Assembly: GCA_949825045.1 (NCBI GenBank)
Contig: OX463832.1
Span: forward strand, 20,516,552-20,580,551
Reading direction: 5' to 3'
Length of the DNA: 64,000 nucleotides
Origin: Argyresthia goedartella
Taxonomy: Eukaryota > Arthropoda > Insecta > Lepidoptera > Argyresthiidae
Position numbers and translations under genes: made by a program. Under the pieces are notes generated by a model. That model was not told the DNA's origin and searched no databases. It worked only from the letters and a program-made list of their open reading frames with translations. This document shows positions 1 through 10,456 of the stretch, piece by piece. Each line of letters begins with the position of its first letter. The stretch's first letter is position 1.

Positions 1-550
1 ACCACAGCCGACAGAAAGTGAAACTTTGAATTTGTGTACTCCACCTTGAAACCGCTGCTGGTATTGTTGACCACGAAGGAGGTTCGGCTAGTAATTAAAC
101 TGTATCTAGCTATGTTAAGTACGTCTTAAAGCATAATCTTGAATACTAAAACAGGTCAATATCGAACGAGAAGACACGACCAAAGCCGACTGAAAAATAA
201 ACTTTGAATTTGTTTTCTCCACCTTAAAACTGCTGCTGGTGTTTTTGACCACGAAGGAGATTCGGCTAGTAAATAACTTGTATCTAGCTATGTCAAGTAC
301 GTCTTTAAGCATAATCTTGAATACTAAAACAGGTCAATATCGAACGAGAAGACACTACCACAGCCAACAGAAAGTTAAACTTTGAATTTGTGTACTCCAC
401 CTTGAAACCGCTGCTGGTGATTTTGACCACGAAGGAGGTTCGGCTAGTAAATTAGCTGTGTCTTGCTAGGTTATATAGGTCATAACGCATTATCTAGAAT
501 ACATTTGAATGCCAATATCGGACTAGAAGACCACAAGTACCACAGCCAAC
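1..550. repeat. Satellite-like tandem repeat, about 178-bp unit
   Basis: Three consecutive copies begin with accacagccgac, accaaagccgac and accacagccaac at 1, 179 and 357; a stub of a fourth begins at 539. Units are 178, 178 and 182 bp and share a core with ctttgaatttg, accacgaagga and ttcggctagtaa. Copies differ by scattered substitutions, the third most in its last 70 bp. The array probably continues left of the window. No coding potential is evident. Confidence 0.9.
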
Positions 551-659
551 TATCTATATTGAATATTGTGAGTATTATGTCGACATTTTAGGGTACATGG
601 TTCATTAAGAAAGTATTGGTTTCATTAACAGGCACTAGACACCATTTATATTGCCTTAA

Positions 660-1480
660 AGCTATCATAAAGGCCCTTAGTGTTATATGAAAAAGTACCC
701 CCTTAATTTGGTCGGGTTATATTGGCTGCTAACTTTTGGCTGCCAACTTCACACCGGTCTAAGATGTTACGCGATGTTCCCAACTTTGTCACTAGCTGTC
801 ATACATGCAAGGCATACAAACATCCAACCCACGTTCCTCTAGGTGTTATGGGTCGTCCAAAACATTGCTCTAGGCGTTTTCAGAGGATTAGCATGGATTT
901 AGTTGGTCCACTGCCACCGTCTAGAAAACAAAACTTTTCTTCTCGTCATTACGTGTTGTTTTTCCAAGTACTGTCTGCTATTTCCGATTCGTCGTGCTAC
1001 AGCTGAGATTATAACTAAGATTGTTGAGGAACAAGTGTCCTTGTACATGGAGTGCCAGGATGCGTCCTGGCGGATAATGCAAAACAATTTTGTAGGAATG
1101 CTTTGCGTAAACTGTTTAGCGATTATAATGGTCCCAAAGATCGTTTTACGCCTAGGTATACTCCACAGGTGAATAGCGTAGAGCGTTATAATAAAACAAT
1201 TATGATTGCTGTTTCTACCACAGATCTTGGGATATTAATATTTGTATAATAAAGTATGCATTAAACAGTTCTGTTAGCGAGGTTACAGGTTATTCGCCGT
1301 CATTCTTAATTTACGGGCGTGGGCTAGTTTCGTGTGATACTCATTACGTGGAAATTTATAATAATGACGATGTACTTTTCGCTCCTAGAGATGTTTACGG
1401 AAAACCTTTGATAAGGTTCAATCGTGTATACTACGGGCTCACGAGAAATTTTGGACCTTATAACTTGCGTCGTAAGCAAG
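660..1480 (+). pseudogene. Ty3/gypsy-type integrase remnant, frameshifted
   Basis: Integrase pieces lie in order across changing frames. 722-985 has the end of the zinc-binding region (SCHTCKAYK) and the core start DLVGPLPPS. About 915-1050 continues as FLLVITCCFSKY...LFPIRRATAE. 1052-1230 has VLADNAKQF and YTPQVNSVERYNKTI. About 1258-1330 has SEVTGYSPSFLIYGR, the usual end of the core. The order matches gypsy integrases. At the first catalytic aspartate position the sequence reads TCC where the family usually has TDC or VDY, so that residue appears lost; the second Asp and the Glu remain. No LTRs or reverse transcriptase are adjacent. The fragment stops where Rep-T copy A begins. Confidence 0.75.
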
Positions 1481-1483
1481 CTG

Positions 1484-1933
1484 AATTCACCCCAGCACTG
1501 GATTGGCTTGATTTTATAAGGCCAATACAAGGTTTTTACAAGGCCAACACCAAGCCAGCCAGCACTGGCCTCGGGTAAACCAAGCTTAACATCTCAAGTT
1601 GTGAAATAAATATTGCTTGCCAGTCTTTCTAGTGCCCGTTCAGCAATATTTATTTTACATCTTGAGATGTAATTTAAATTAGATTATATCCCATAGTGAA
1701 AAGCAGGCTTTATTCATTAAGGACCCCTGGAATGAAAGGAAATAAAGCGAAGCAGTAATAACACCACATTTTGATATCAACATTTTTAATTTGTTTATTA
1801 ACAATTTCATTAATATCGCCAATTCCTTGAAAGATTTTCTATCTCCATTATTAATGTTTCTATCTGAGGGATTATTGTTTACACCACAATTCATGTTCAT
1901 CTTCTATCACATTTGTGGGTGTTTATTTCCATA
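1484..1933 (+). mobile_element. Rep-T copy A, left segment
   Basis: This segment matches 17319-17640 and 18350-18795 of Rep-T copy C, including ttcaccccagcact, the inverted pair acatctcaag...cttgagatgt (about 1590-1672), and ggggtcc-type sequence near 1720. It stops in mid-element at tccata (1928-1933), where LINE A was inserted; copy A resumes with the same six bases at 9173. The left TIR is absent, so copy A is truncated against the gypsy remnant. Confidence 0.8.
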
Positions 1934-3290
1934 AGAATAAGAATAAGAATAATTTTTATTGTTCAAAATAACAGGGTTAACATATTAGAGGTCCCTGCCT
2001 CCCAAAGTAGGAAAAACCTGTATCATGGGAGACAGTTACTTCCCAGTGGGTACATATTTTGTTTTGTACTATAGTAGGTACTTAACTATTTTTTGATTTA
2101 TGCAGGTAATCAAAAAGGTAAATCTACAGAAAAATAATAATAATAATAATCTACAGTATAAAAACAAATTAGGGTACACAATTGGCAGGTATTAGGGTAC
2201 ACAATTGGTGGGTATAATATTAACACTAAAACTTAATTGTAATTATTATAAAGAGAGTGTGTAGTGTGATGTGAATGTAGAGTATAAATGTAGAGTGTAG
2301 TGTGTGTGTGTTAATTTTGTGTGTGTTGTGCATGTGGAGTTGGTGAAGGAAAGGAGGGGGATAATGAGTTGAGGTATGGAATCCAGGTAATTTTGTTATT
2401 TTGGTTTCCTAATTTGGAATGTCAAGAAGCTTCTCCGTGTCTCCATAGGAGAGCCTGAGCAGCCATTTTTTTATTAATGTTTTGCAGGCGGTTTTGGGTA
2501 GATGATAAAGCTCGACGTCCCTGCTGATTTTGTTGTAGAGACGAGGGCCGGTGACATAAAGCTGCCTTTGAGCTTGAGCGGTTTTACAGCGTTCTATCTC
2601 AAACACTCTGTCTTTTCTCCGCTTTAGGAGTAGCAAAGGATCGTATGGGCGACTTGTGTGTGTTCTCAGAATAGCCTGTTGGATGAAAAGTTGCCTTACC
2701 GGAAGCATTTTGCACTCAGTATAAAGCAATTCAGTGGGGTATCTGAAAGGCTTTCTTAGAAGTACTTTAAGGACAGCTCTTTGAGCCCTTTCCAATTTTA
2801 TAATTAGTTTTTTTGGTGCGCCACCCCAAGCCGCTATGCAATAAGATATAATTGACTGGGCCAAAGCATTATACACTGTATACAAAACATTTTCGTCTGC
2901 TGACGGTCTAAGCATTTTGAAGATATAAATGAGCTTTCTGGTGCGACTTGTTAAATTAATTATATTTGGTTTCCATGAGAGAGTGTCATCTATAATTACC
3001 CCTAAGTATTTTACTTTATCTACTCTATTGAGCGTCGGGCAAGAACAGTTTGAGTGACTAAATTTGCTAAAGTTGCAATTGTTGTGTGCTCCAACATTAA
3101 AAGAACCTTGAGGTGGTTTCCCCGAGGAGGTCAGTGAAAAGGTGAGATACATGGTTTTGTCAACATTTAGAGTAAGAAGGTTAGCGACGAGCCATTTCAT
3201 GACTACCCCGAGAGATACCTCTGCGTTTATCCTGGCTTTATCCCAGGTTTGACCCTCAACTAGGAGAGCAGTATCATCGGCGTAAGTGAT

Positions 3291-3369
3291 AATATTGCAG
3301 TTAGGTGTTTCTACACCTAACTGCAATATTGTCACGATCTGTGCAAACTTTCTAGTTTGCACAGATCGT
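3291..3369. repeat. Two adjacent perfect hairpins with identical TTCT loops
   Basis: Hairpin 1 has an 18-bp stem (3291-3308 with 3313-3330) and loop TTCT. A three-base GTC spacer follows. Hairpin 2 has a 16-bp stem (3334-3349 with 3354-3369), also with loop TTCT. On the coding strand the outer parts read as RT codons (NDLCKL and PNCNIITYADD). The inner halves are reverse complements of those coding parts and break the frame just before YADD. Confidence 0.95.
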
Positions 3370-4354
3370 TGATGTATAAAAGAAATAGTGTGGGGCCCAA
3401 GATACTTCCCTGGGGCACACCGTATGACAGAGCGATATCATCACTTAGATGATTCTCTATTTTTACTCTCTGAGTACGTTTGGTGAGATAATCTCTAAAA
3501 ATGTCTAGGGCATGTCCTCTTATACCAGCAGAACTTAATTTATTTATTAATAGGGGTATTGATACAGTGTCGAAGGCTTTTTTCAGGTCAAGGAAGATGC
3601 CAACGCACTTAGATTTTTTATCTAGAGTCCTTGATATTTTCTCCGTTAATTGTAAAACGGCATCCTCGGTCGACTTGCCCTTGCAGAATCCATACTGATT
3701 ATCAGCAATTATTTTGTATTTAGTTAAGAATCCTACTAATCGGTTATTTAGCACTTTTTCTAATATTTTAGACATGGTAGTAAGAACAGAGATAGGTCTA
3801 TAATTTGTAATGTTCTCTATGTCCCCACATTTGAGAATCGGGTGAACAAGAGCTTTTTTGAAAATTGTTGGAAAGACACCTTTTGAGAGACAGAGTTAGC
3901 ACACGTGAGTTATAATTGGCGCAAGAACAAAGTGGTTCGATTTAATAACAGATGAAGAGATGCTATCCCAGCCTATAGCTGAGTCGCTTCGTAGATCCAA
4001 AATAATTTTATTTATCTCGGCAACATCCACTTCCAGAATAACAAGTGTGTTTAGTTGTGTATCTTGGAGAAAGGATTGGGAGGGCAATTCAGTGTTGCGG
4101 TGACCATCGTTAGAGGTGTGTTGAATTTTATTAGCAAGAGAGACACCTACACTTGCAAAGAAATGGTTTACTTTGTTTAGAGAATCAAGGGGGTCAGGTG
4201 ACAGATGTATTAGTTCTCTTGGGGGAGGTGACTTGTTGTACGTATGAGTAATCTTTTTAATAACTTCCCATGTGGCCTTGGGTTTATTTTTAGCCTTTTC
4301 GAACTCATCCTTCTCGTATGAGCGTTTAAGTTTCTTTAGCGGGTTATTACAACA

Positions 4355-4520
4355 CGCGGGTTGTTACAACTCTTATAAGATCTACATACCCAAGGACAAA
4401 CTTCCAGTGTTCTACAACGACAACCTATGGCCAGACGGGATCTTTTTCCGTAGGTATTTTATATTTAGCCGGACGGCTAGTAAAGACGCTGACAAACTTT
4501 CGGCTTCAAAGAGAAACTGA
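4355..4520 (+). pseudogene. LINE B ORF1, C-terminal stub
   Basis: An open frame ending at TGA 4518-4520 reads ...IPKDKLPVFYNDNLWPDG then FFRRYFIFSR. This matches the style of the last segment of insect LINE ORF1 proteins (a hydrophobic VFY, then WP.G..rRYF) and lies directly upstream of the endonuclease frame. The rest of ORF1 was lost by 5' truncation on insertion. Sequence left of about 4352 in the same frame belongs to LINE A and is fortuitous. Confidence 0.6.
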
Positions 4521-7324
4521 GCCGCAGAACTTGTAAGCTCGCAAGCTTCAATTGTAAGTCCGTGATGAGAGTCTCGGGCCATGTCAGAGAGCTATGCTTA
4601 TCGATGGACGTAATTGCGCTGCAGGAGACTTGGTTGCTGCCCCACGACATACCTTACCTGAGTGGCATCCATCCTGACTTCGCTGCGACTGGAGTGTCGG
4701 CCGTGGATACTTCGGCGGGAGTAGTGCGAGGAAGGCCTTACGGCGGCGTAGCTATTTTGTGGCGTAAAAGTGCGTTTGATAAAGTCACTATTATCAATTG
4801 TAAAAGTGTGAGATTGGTGGCTATAAAGTGTGAAGTGGCTAGTCGGTCTGCTATATTTTTCTCCGTCTACATGCCTACGGACTCGAAAGAGAACTTACCA
4901 GTCTTCACTGAATGCCTAGCAGAGGTGAGTGCTATCGTCGAGGACAGCACCGTGGATAATGTGTACGTACTCGGGGACTTTAACGCTCACCCAGGTGAGT
5001 TATTTTGTAATGAACTACTCCAATTCTGTGCGGAACAAAAGTGGATTTGTGCGGACATTGAATCACTAGGTATTGACTCAGGCACATATACGTACATAAG
5101 TGACGCTCATGGCTGTTGTCGTTGGCTTGATCATTGTATAACTAGTTGTGTAGCATATCAAACCGTCACAAGATTTGAGGTGAATTATGATGTGACATGG
5201 TCTGATCACCTTCCCCTGCTGATTGATTGTGACTTCAAAATACTTGTGCCCAAAATAAATATATATAATCAGTTTGCATCTAAAGTTATATGGGGTACTA
5301 GAGATGAGGCACAAATAAATATGTACAGGGAGTCATGTCATAGCCGGTTACGTGACATTGACTTTCCTTTCGAGCTCAGACACTGTAGTGAGAAAATATG
5401 TACCAATGTGGAACACAAGGTAGTTATAGACAATTTGTATAACAGTATTGTCAACATATTGAGTGAGGCTGCTACCTGTAGTTATCAAGGCAAAAGTTGT
5501 GATAAGAAAAGGTATGTTATAGGTTGGAATAAGTATGTGGCGGAGGCCCATAGGGAGGCTCGACTTAAATTTCAAACTTGGGTACTGTTTGGCAAACCCA
5601 CAATTGGATTAATCTATGATAAAATGAAACAATCAAAGAAATTATTTAAAAACAAGTTAAAATGGTGTCAAGATAACAATGAACGCATCAAAATGGACAT
5701 AATTGCTACAAGTCATGAGGCTAAGGATTTTAAAAAATTTTGGAAGCAAACAAACAAGCTCAGTCCTAGGTCGAGCCTGCCTGTGGTTGTGGACGGTTTG
5801 ACCAATAACGGGGACATAGCAAATATGTTCAGAGAACATTTTGCTGTGGTGCCTGAATCAGCGTCAGCTGCAGCCTCGGTAGTGTCTGGCGCACACCCCC
5901 GACGGTCGGTAGAGAGTGAATGCACTCGTTTTACCATTATAGAAGTAGAGAGGGCCATCCGTTCTATGAAGCGAGGAAAGTCGCCGGGACATGATGGTCT
6001 GAGCGTCGAGCACTTGAGGTATGCTGGTGCACATCTGCCCAGAGTTCTGAAGATGTTTATTAACGCCAGTATTGGACACTCCTACCTGCCTGAAATGCTC
6101 ATAAAAACTATTGTTGTACCTGTTATCAAAAATAAAACAGGTGATGCTAGTGATAAAGGTAATTATAGACCTATATCACTAGCCACGATCATCGCGAAGG
6201 TATTAGACAGTTTGCTTGATAAGCAACTTGATAAATATCTTAACTTACACGATGCCCAGTTTGGTTTCAGAACTGGGCTGTCCACTGAAAGTGCCATCAT
6301 GTGCCTCAAGCAAACTGTCCGTTACTACACGGATAGAAAGACGCCTGTATATGCCTGCTTTTTGGACTTATCTAAGGCTTTTGACCTCATCAACTATACC
6401 ATTCTGTGGGATAAGCTGGCGAAGGAGACTGACCTACCTGATGAGCTCATATGTATGTTTAAGTACTGGTATGGAAATCAAAGTAACGCGGTCAGATGGG
6501 CCGGTTCTTTGAGTGATGAATACGGGCTGAGCTGTGGAGTGAGGCAGGGGGGCCTGACGTCTCCCAAGCTGTTCAATCTGTACATGAACAAACTGATCGA
6601 GGGGCTGTGCGACACCAAGGTTGGATGTTCAGTCCATGGCATCATGGTCAACAACATAAGCTATGCTGACGACATGGTGGTGCTTAGCCCCTCAATCAGA
6701 GCCCTCAGGCGGTTACTAGGGATCTGTGAGTCGTACGCCGGGTCGCATGGCCTTAGGTACAATGCAAAAAAAAGTGAAATGCTCATTTTCAAGGCGGGCA
6801 CCAAATCACCATCGTTTGTACCACCAGTCCGGCTGTGTGGAATACCCGTGTCCAGAGTTTCGGAATTTAAGTACCTAGGGCATGTGGTCACGGAGACACT
6901 CACAGATGATCTGGACATGGAGAGAGAGCGCAGGGCGTTGTCAGTCCGCTGTAACATGCTGGCCCGCAGGTTTGCAAGGTGCACTAAAGAAGTGAAACTT
7001 ACACTGTTTAGAGCCTACTGTCAAACCTTCTACACCTGCAGTCTGTGGATTCGCTATACGCAGAGGGCCTACAGCTCCCTGCGTGTCCAATACAATAACG
7101 CGCTGAGGATTGTGTTGGGGCTGCCGCGATACTGTAGCGCGTCGACGATGTTTGCGGAAGCAAGAATAAACGATTTTTTCGCCATACTGCGTAACAGAGT
7201 AGCGTCCATGTGGAGTCGGACTCGCGGCAGCTCGAATTTGATCCTCAGAACGCTGGCTGATAGGGTCGACAGCCCTATGATGAAGCACTGGGTGGATGTG
7301 CACTTAAACAGGAATAAGAAGTAA
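4493..7324 (+). CDS. LINE B ORF2: APE endonuclease and reverse transcriptase, intact
   Basis: The frame is open from 4493 to the stop at 7322-7324 (about 943 codons). The first ATG is at 4565, but the endonuclease begins upstream at ASFNCKS (about 4541), so translation probably starts by coupling to ORF1, which it overlaps by 28 bases. Endonuclease motifs: ALQETWL, YVLGDFNAHP, TWSDHLPL. RT motifs: NYRPISLATIIAKVLD, ACFLDLSKAFDLIN, CGVRQGGLTSPKLFNLYMN and ISYADDMVVLSP (YADD at 6662-6673). The C-terminus has a thumb and NNALRIVLGLPRYCSAS. All catalytic residues I can see are present, with no stop or frameshift. The role is target-primed reverse transcription. I cannot fix the clade. Confidence 0.85.
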   Translation, partial: QTFGFKEKLSRRTCKLASFNCKSVMRVSGHVRELCLSMDVIALQETWLLPHDIPYLSGIHPDFAATGVSAVDTSAGVVRGRPYGGVAILWRKSAFDKVTIINCKSVRLVAIKCEVASRSAIFFSVYMPTDSKENLPVFTECLAEVSAIVEDSTVDNVYVLGDFNAHPGELFCNELLQFCAEQKWICADIESLGIDSGTYTYISDAHGCCRWLDHCITSCVAYQTVTRFEVNYDVTWSDHLPLLIDCDFKILVPKINIYNQFASKVIWGTRDEAQINMYRESCHSRLRDIDFPFELRHCSEKICTNVEHKVVIDNLYNSIVNILSEAATCSYQGKSCDKKRYVIGWNKYVAEAHREARLKFQTWVLFGKPTIGLIYDKMKQSKKLFKNKLKWCQDNNERIKMDIIATSHEAKDFKKFWKQTNKLSPRSSLPVVVDGLTNNGDIANMFREHFAVVPESASAAASVVSGAHPRRSVESECTRFTIIEVERAIRSMKRGKSPGHDGLSVEHLRYAGAHLPRVLKMFINASIGHSYLPEMLIKTIVVPVIKNKTGDASDKGNYRPISLATIIAKVLDSLLDKQLDKYLNLHDAQFGFRTGLSTESAIMCLKQTVRYYTDRKTPVYACFLDLSKAFDLINYTILWDKLAKETDLPDELICMFKYWYGNQSNAVRWAGSLSDEYGLSCGVRQGGLTSPKLFNLYMNKLIEGLCDTKVGCSVHGIMVNNISYADDMVVLSPSIRALRRLLGICESYAGSHGLRYNAKKSEMLIFKAGTKSPSFVPPVRLCGIPVSRVSEFKYLGHVVTETLTDDLDMERERRALSVRCNMLARRFARCTKEVKLTLFRAYCQTFYTCSLWIRYTQRAYSSLRVQYNNALRIVLGLPRYCSASTMFAEARINDFFAILRNRVASMWSRTRGSSNLILRTLADRVDSPMMKHWVDVHLNRNKK

Positions 7325-8750
7325 GTGAATGTGTTGTGTGATGAATGTGTAATAGACATAATTATGACAGAATGACGAATGAGTGTGTGGACTTAACTTA
7401 CATACTTAGATCTTGTTTTCTGTATTACCAATTAATTTATTTTTTGTTTTGTGTCATTATTTCAATTTATTTTTCATTTTACCGTGTTTAATTATGGATG
7501 TATATCTGAAATAAATAAATATTATTATTATTACAGTAATTTCTGTAGCGAGTGTAAATAATTTTGTTAACTTGATTATTAGGTGATTTTTTGTATTTCT
7601 TGTATAAACGGTCTCTATTTCTTATACATTTGAGTAGGCCAGGTGTAATCCATGGCTTTATTGTTCGTTGTTTTCGTGGGATTTTTCTGACCGTAGAATG
7701 AGTCATTATTATGTTGGATAATTTGGTTACAAAAAGTTCTGCAGCAACATTCGGTTCATTTAAAACAATTACGTCAGAAAAATCACATTGATCAATATCG
7801 GATTTGACAGATGCGTAATTTATGTGAAGTCTTGCATTTTTGGGCTTTACTCTTTGAATTCTCTCTCTAGGCACGTTCTATCATGGGTGGGAAATTGGTG
7901 GGTAGGAGAGTAGCCAAAAGATGATATTAAATTTAGGTAATCGTCTGGGTTTAGTTTGGGCTTATTTTCAGGTATGATGTCAATGTTTATATCCCCAATA
8001 ACAGCCACTGATGGTATTGATGCTAGGTCAGTCAGAGTCATTTGTAGGCTATTCAAAAAATTATCGATATTGTTATGTGAGGGTGATCGGTAAATAGCTA
8101 CTATAGCTAAGCTACTTCCTATTTTGCAAATTATTGTATTTCCATCTTTAAAGTTAGGGTATTCGATTTTATGTTCAATATTATTTCTAATATAAATGAC
8201 CACTCCATCATTCTGGTTTATTACTTCCTTAGAGGAATAAGAGATATATCCATCAAGTATGGGAACATTCGGGGCTTTACTTAACCAGCATTCAGTAAGA
8301 ACGATCACATCCCAGTCAAGTTTAAGACAAGAAAGTAGAGGAGCCAGTTTGTCGAAATTACAGTTTATGCCGCGAATGTTCATATGGAATACTCTCAAAC
8401 TAGTGTTGGAGTTATCGACATGTAGTAGACATTCATCTCCTATGCACTGATAAGATTCAAACGCTCCCAATAAGTCTAATTCTTCATTTATTTTATTTAT
8501 AAGGCCCTCTTTTAATGTTTATAAATAGATAGCGCAAATGTTGTGGACATAAGGGGGTGTTTGAAAAGTACATAGATATTTGAGACTGTTGATTTGATAT
8601 GTGTGAATTGTTGAGTGGTGAGTTATTGGAGTGTGTGAGTGTGCAGTAGATAATAATAACGCATGGGAGTACTCTCAGTATAGTGTTGTATAGGTGTAAT
8701 GGGGTTTTTAAACAGAATCTAATAGTAATATCTAAATTTACAGGCAGTAG

Positions 8751-9172
8751 TCAATTCTGTTCTTTGAGTTTCGTAATGTCTGCTTCAGAATCAACCCTCA
8801 CAAGGGGAGATTCGTGTGCTTTGCGCAGATAGACTTTTCCATTTGACGTCCAGCAGAAATCGTATTTGTGAGTTGTTTGAAATTCTCGTGCCAAGTAGAA
8901 CAGTTTTCTAGCTTTAAACGTCAGGTTTTCAGCAATATACACAGGTTCTTTCGGGCCAGAAATATTCATATTCTCTGTGATTAGTTTATCGTCCTTGTGT
9001 TCTTTGTTATACTTCTTTACCGATTTAAGTAAGCTTCCTTGGCCAGGACTGTTGTAAATTCGGCAATAATCGGCTTAATTGTCGACTTCTTGGGATTGGT
9101 CCTAAGCACATCTTTTATATCGGAATACTGGATAAGAACATTTATGGCTTTTCCTACTTTAATGACTGAGTA
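8751..9172 (-). pseudogene. LINE A ORF1, C-terminal part with FP-like domain
   Basis: The conserved stretch at 8751-8969 reads NLTFKARKLFYLAREF then YDFCWTSNGKVYLRK, the pattern of the baculovirus FP-protein C-terminal domain found in ORF1 of many insect LINEs. Reading upstream to 9172 the frame continues (about VLIQYSDIKDVLRTNPKK) with at least one stop near 9020. ORF1 is cut by the 5' truncation at 9172. The normal role is RNA binding in the retrotransposition particle. Confidence 0.7.
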
Positions 9173-9367
9173 TCCATATTTGATTCAAGTATGTATGGCG
9201 GCTTTGCTGGTGCTGAAAAGACAAGATTTCAATTAAATTATACCAAAATGCTAAGGTAGAGGTGGACGAAACACTTGGTTAGAGGGGATGACGGACAGTG
9301 GACCGTAGCGATAGAAAATACAAGGGGAAAGATAGGGCCATCCAGTGGGCATTGTCCGACGATATTA
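9173..9367 (+). mobile_element. Rep-T copy A, second segment
   Basis: It continues copy A after LINE A and is collinear with 18795-18985 of copy C (tgattcaagtatgtatgg, then accaaaatgctaagg, then gtccgacgatatta). It ends at ATATTA (9362-9367), which recurs at 10457-10462 on the far side of LINE C. Confidence 0.85.
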
Positions 9368-10456
9368 GATAGATAGATAGATAGATAGATACACGTTTAT
9401 TGCATCAAAGCAGCACACATACAAATTAAAAGTGATACGGAGGTGCAACTATAAAATAACTTAAATGAAAGCAAAGTTATGAAAAAAAAACTCATAACAT
9501 TATTACTAAAACAATAAAACAAAAAAAAATATATAGGTCGGTATGTAGGCGCGCTGCATTGACGCGAAAAGGTCAAAGCTCAGTGTTTATTGCTCGTTAA
9601 GAGCAGCACTGGTTTTCAGCCCTCACCTAGGAGACGCAGAGACTCAGCAGTTACATCCGAATGTGAATGTGAATGAAAAGAATAATAATAATAAAGTGTC
9701 AGAAATAGATATATACTTACAAGTGTTTAAAGATGTGGAAATAAATAAATACATTGCACATAAATATGTTTCAATACTTTCATGAGTAGGATAGTACAAA
9801 ATATACATGAAGATTAAATAAATAGGTATATAAGTATATTATGCCACGTGAGTAGTGAATAGCAGAATGGGTATAGTGTGAATATGTTTACTAAAATCAT
9901 AAGATATCTAACTAAAAAATATATGAAAATGGCAGAGGTAGCCCGACTATCCAATGTTGGAAAGAGAAATTCCAAGTTTTTGCTTTTGAATCAGGTGCGA
10001 CTTCATATGTGTTTTGAAGGTGTATTTGGAGGTTAGATTTCTTATGGGCGGCGGAATATCATTCCAACATTTGGTAGCTTGGAAGCGGAAGCTACCTCTA
10101 AATGCCACCGTGCGATGAATATGACCTTCAAGAGGTGCTCGAATATCCCTCATGCCATATCTGGGGTGAGATGTTGCCACCTTTAATTTTAGGTACAGGT
10201 ACTCAGGTTTTTTAAACTTGATGACATCAAACACTACACTTGAAAGGTGTAAGTGCCTACGCAGTTCCATTTTGAGCATTCTAGCAGAGTTTAAGTATGG
10301 GGTGATATGACTACGAGGTGGTACATCAAAGCAAAACCTACAACAGGCATTTTGTATGCGCTGCACTAAACGCTGAGTCTTCAATAGAAGACGCGGACCA
10401 TAAACTATATCTCCGTAGTTGAGTCGAGATAAAATCAGTGACTCGCACAGAATAAT
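9368..10456 (-). mobile_element. LINE C: 3' fragment of a non-LTR retrotransposon
   Basis: Minus strand, with a (TATC)n tail at 9368-9391 and a 5'-truncated end at 10456, flanked by ATATTA on both sides. It holds about 550 bp of 3' UTR and the end of an RT ORF, and interrupts Rep-T copy A. Confidence 0.85.
9947..10450 (-). pseudogene. LINE C ORF2, C-terminal end
   Basis: The frame 9947-10384 gives about 145 residues. It opens with LVQRIQNACCRFCFDVPPRS, continues with ITPYLNSARML, and ends with FQATKCWNDIPPPIRNL. Just upstream, SRLNYGDIVYGPRLLL-like sequence is visible to 10450. This is the region after the RT thumb in CR1/Jockey-type LINEs, where QRIQN...CRF and WN.LP..IR motifs are typical. 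The catalytic RT and endonuclease are missing because the copy is 5'-truncated, so it is non-functional. Confidence 0.75.

Larger units (their letters stand above)
4352..7537 (+). mobile_element. LINE B: 5'-truncated non-LTR retrotransposon inside LINE A
   Basis: The element opens in the last part of an ORF1 (4355-4520), has a complete ORF2, and ends in an (ATT)n tail at about 7524-7537. The sequence ttattac occurs at both edges (about 4348-4354 and 7531-7537) and fits a target duplication. It is plus-strand, opposite to its LINE A host. The intact ORF2 and clean insertion suggest it is one of the younger insertions in the nest. Confidence 0.85.
2409..8470 (-). pseudogene. LINE A ORF2 (endonuclease-reverse transcriptase), broken
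   Basis: Starting at 8470, the APE endonuclease shows FHMNIRG, VIVLTECWL and VIGDINIDI, but the C-terminal third with the SDH motif is deleted near 7870, where THDRTCLE joins directly to linker sequence. The linker runs to about 7537, resumes at about 4345 after LINE B, and continues to 3780. The RT begins TNYRPISVL and contains FLDLKKAFD, GVPQGSILGPTLF and YADDTALL, then the thumb to a stop at 2409. The RT is split into two frames (3332-3775 and 2409-3362) by a palindromic insertion at 3291-3369. The ORF between 3896 and 4087 is part of the linker. The element is dead. Confidence 0.85.
1934..9172 (-). mobile_element. LINE A: non-LTR retrotransposon inserted in Rep-T copy A
   Basis: The minus-strand 3' end is at 1934, with a (TTATTC)n-like tail seen as agaataagaataag on the plus strand. 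Reading leftwards from 9172 come an FP-like ORF1 C-terminus, an endonuclease, a linker and a reverse transcriptase. The insertion is flanked by TCCATA (1928-1933, 9173-9178) and interrupts Rep-T copy A. It is 5'-truncated inside ORF1. LINE B (about 4352-7537) sits in its linker region. Architecture suggests a CR1/Jockey-group element; I cannot name the clade. Confidence 0.85.

Noticed and set aside
1934..9172. CRISPR-like or operon-like reading of dense opposing ORFs
   Set aside because: Retrotransposon domains, A/T-rich tails and target duplications explain the region; no direct-repeat/spacer pattern.
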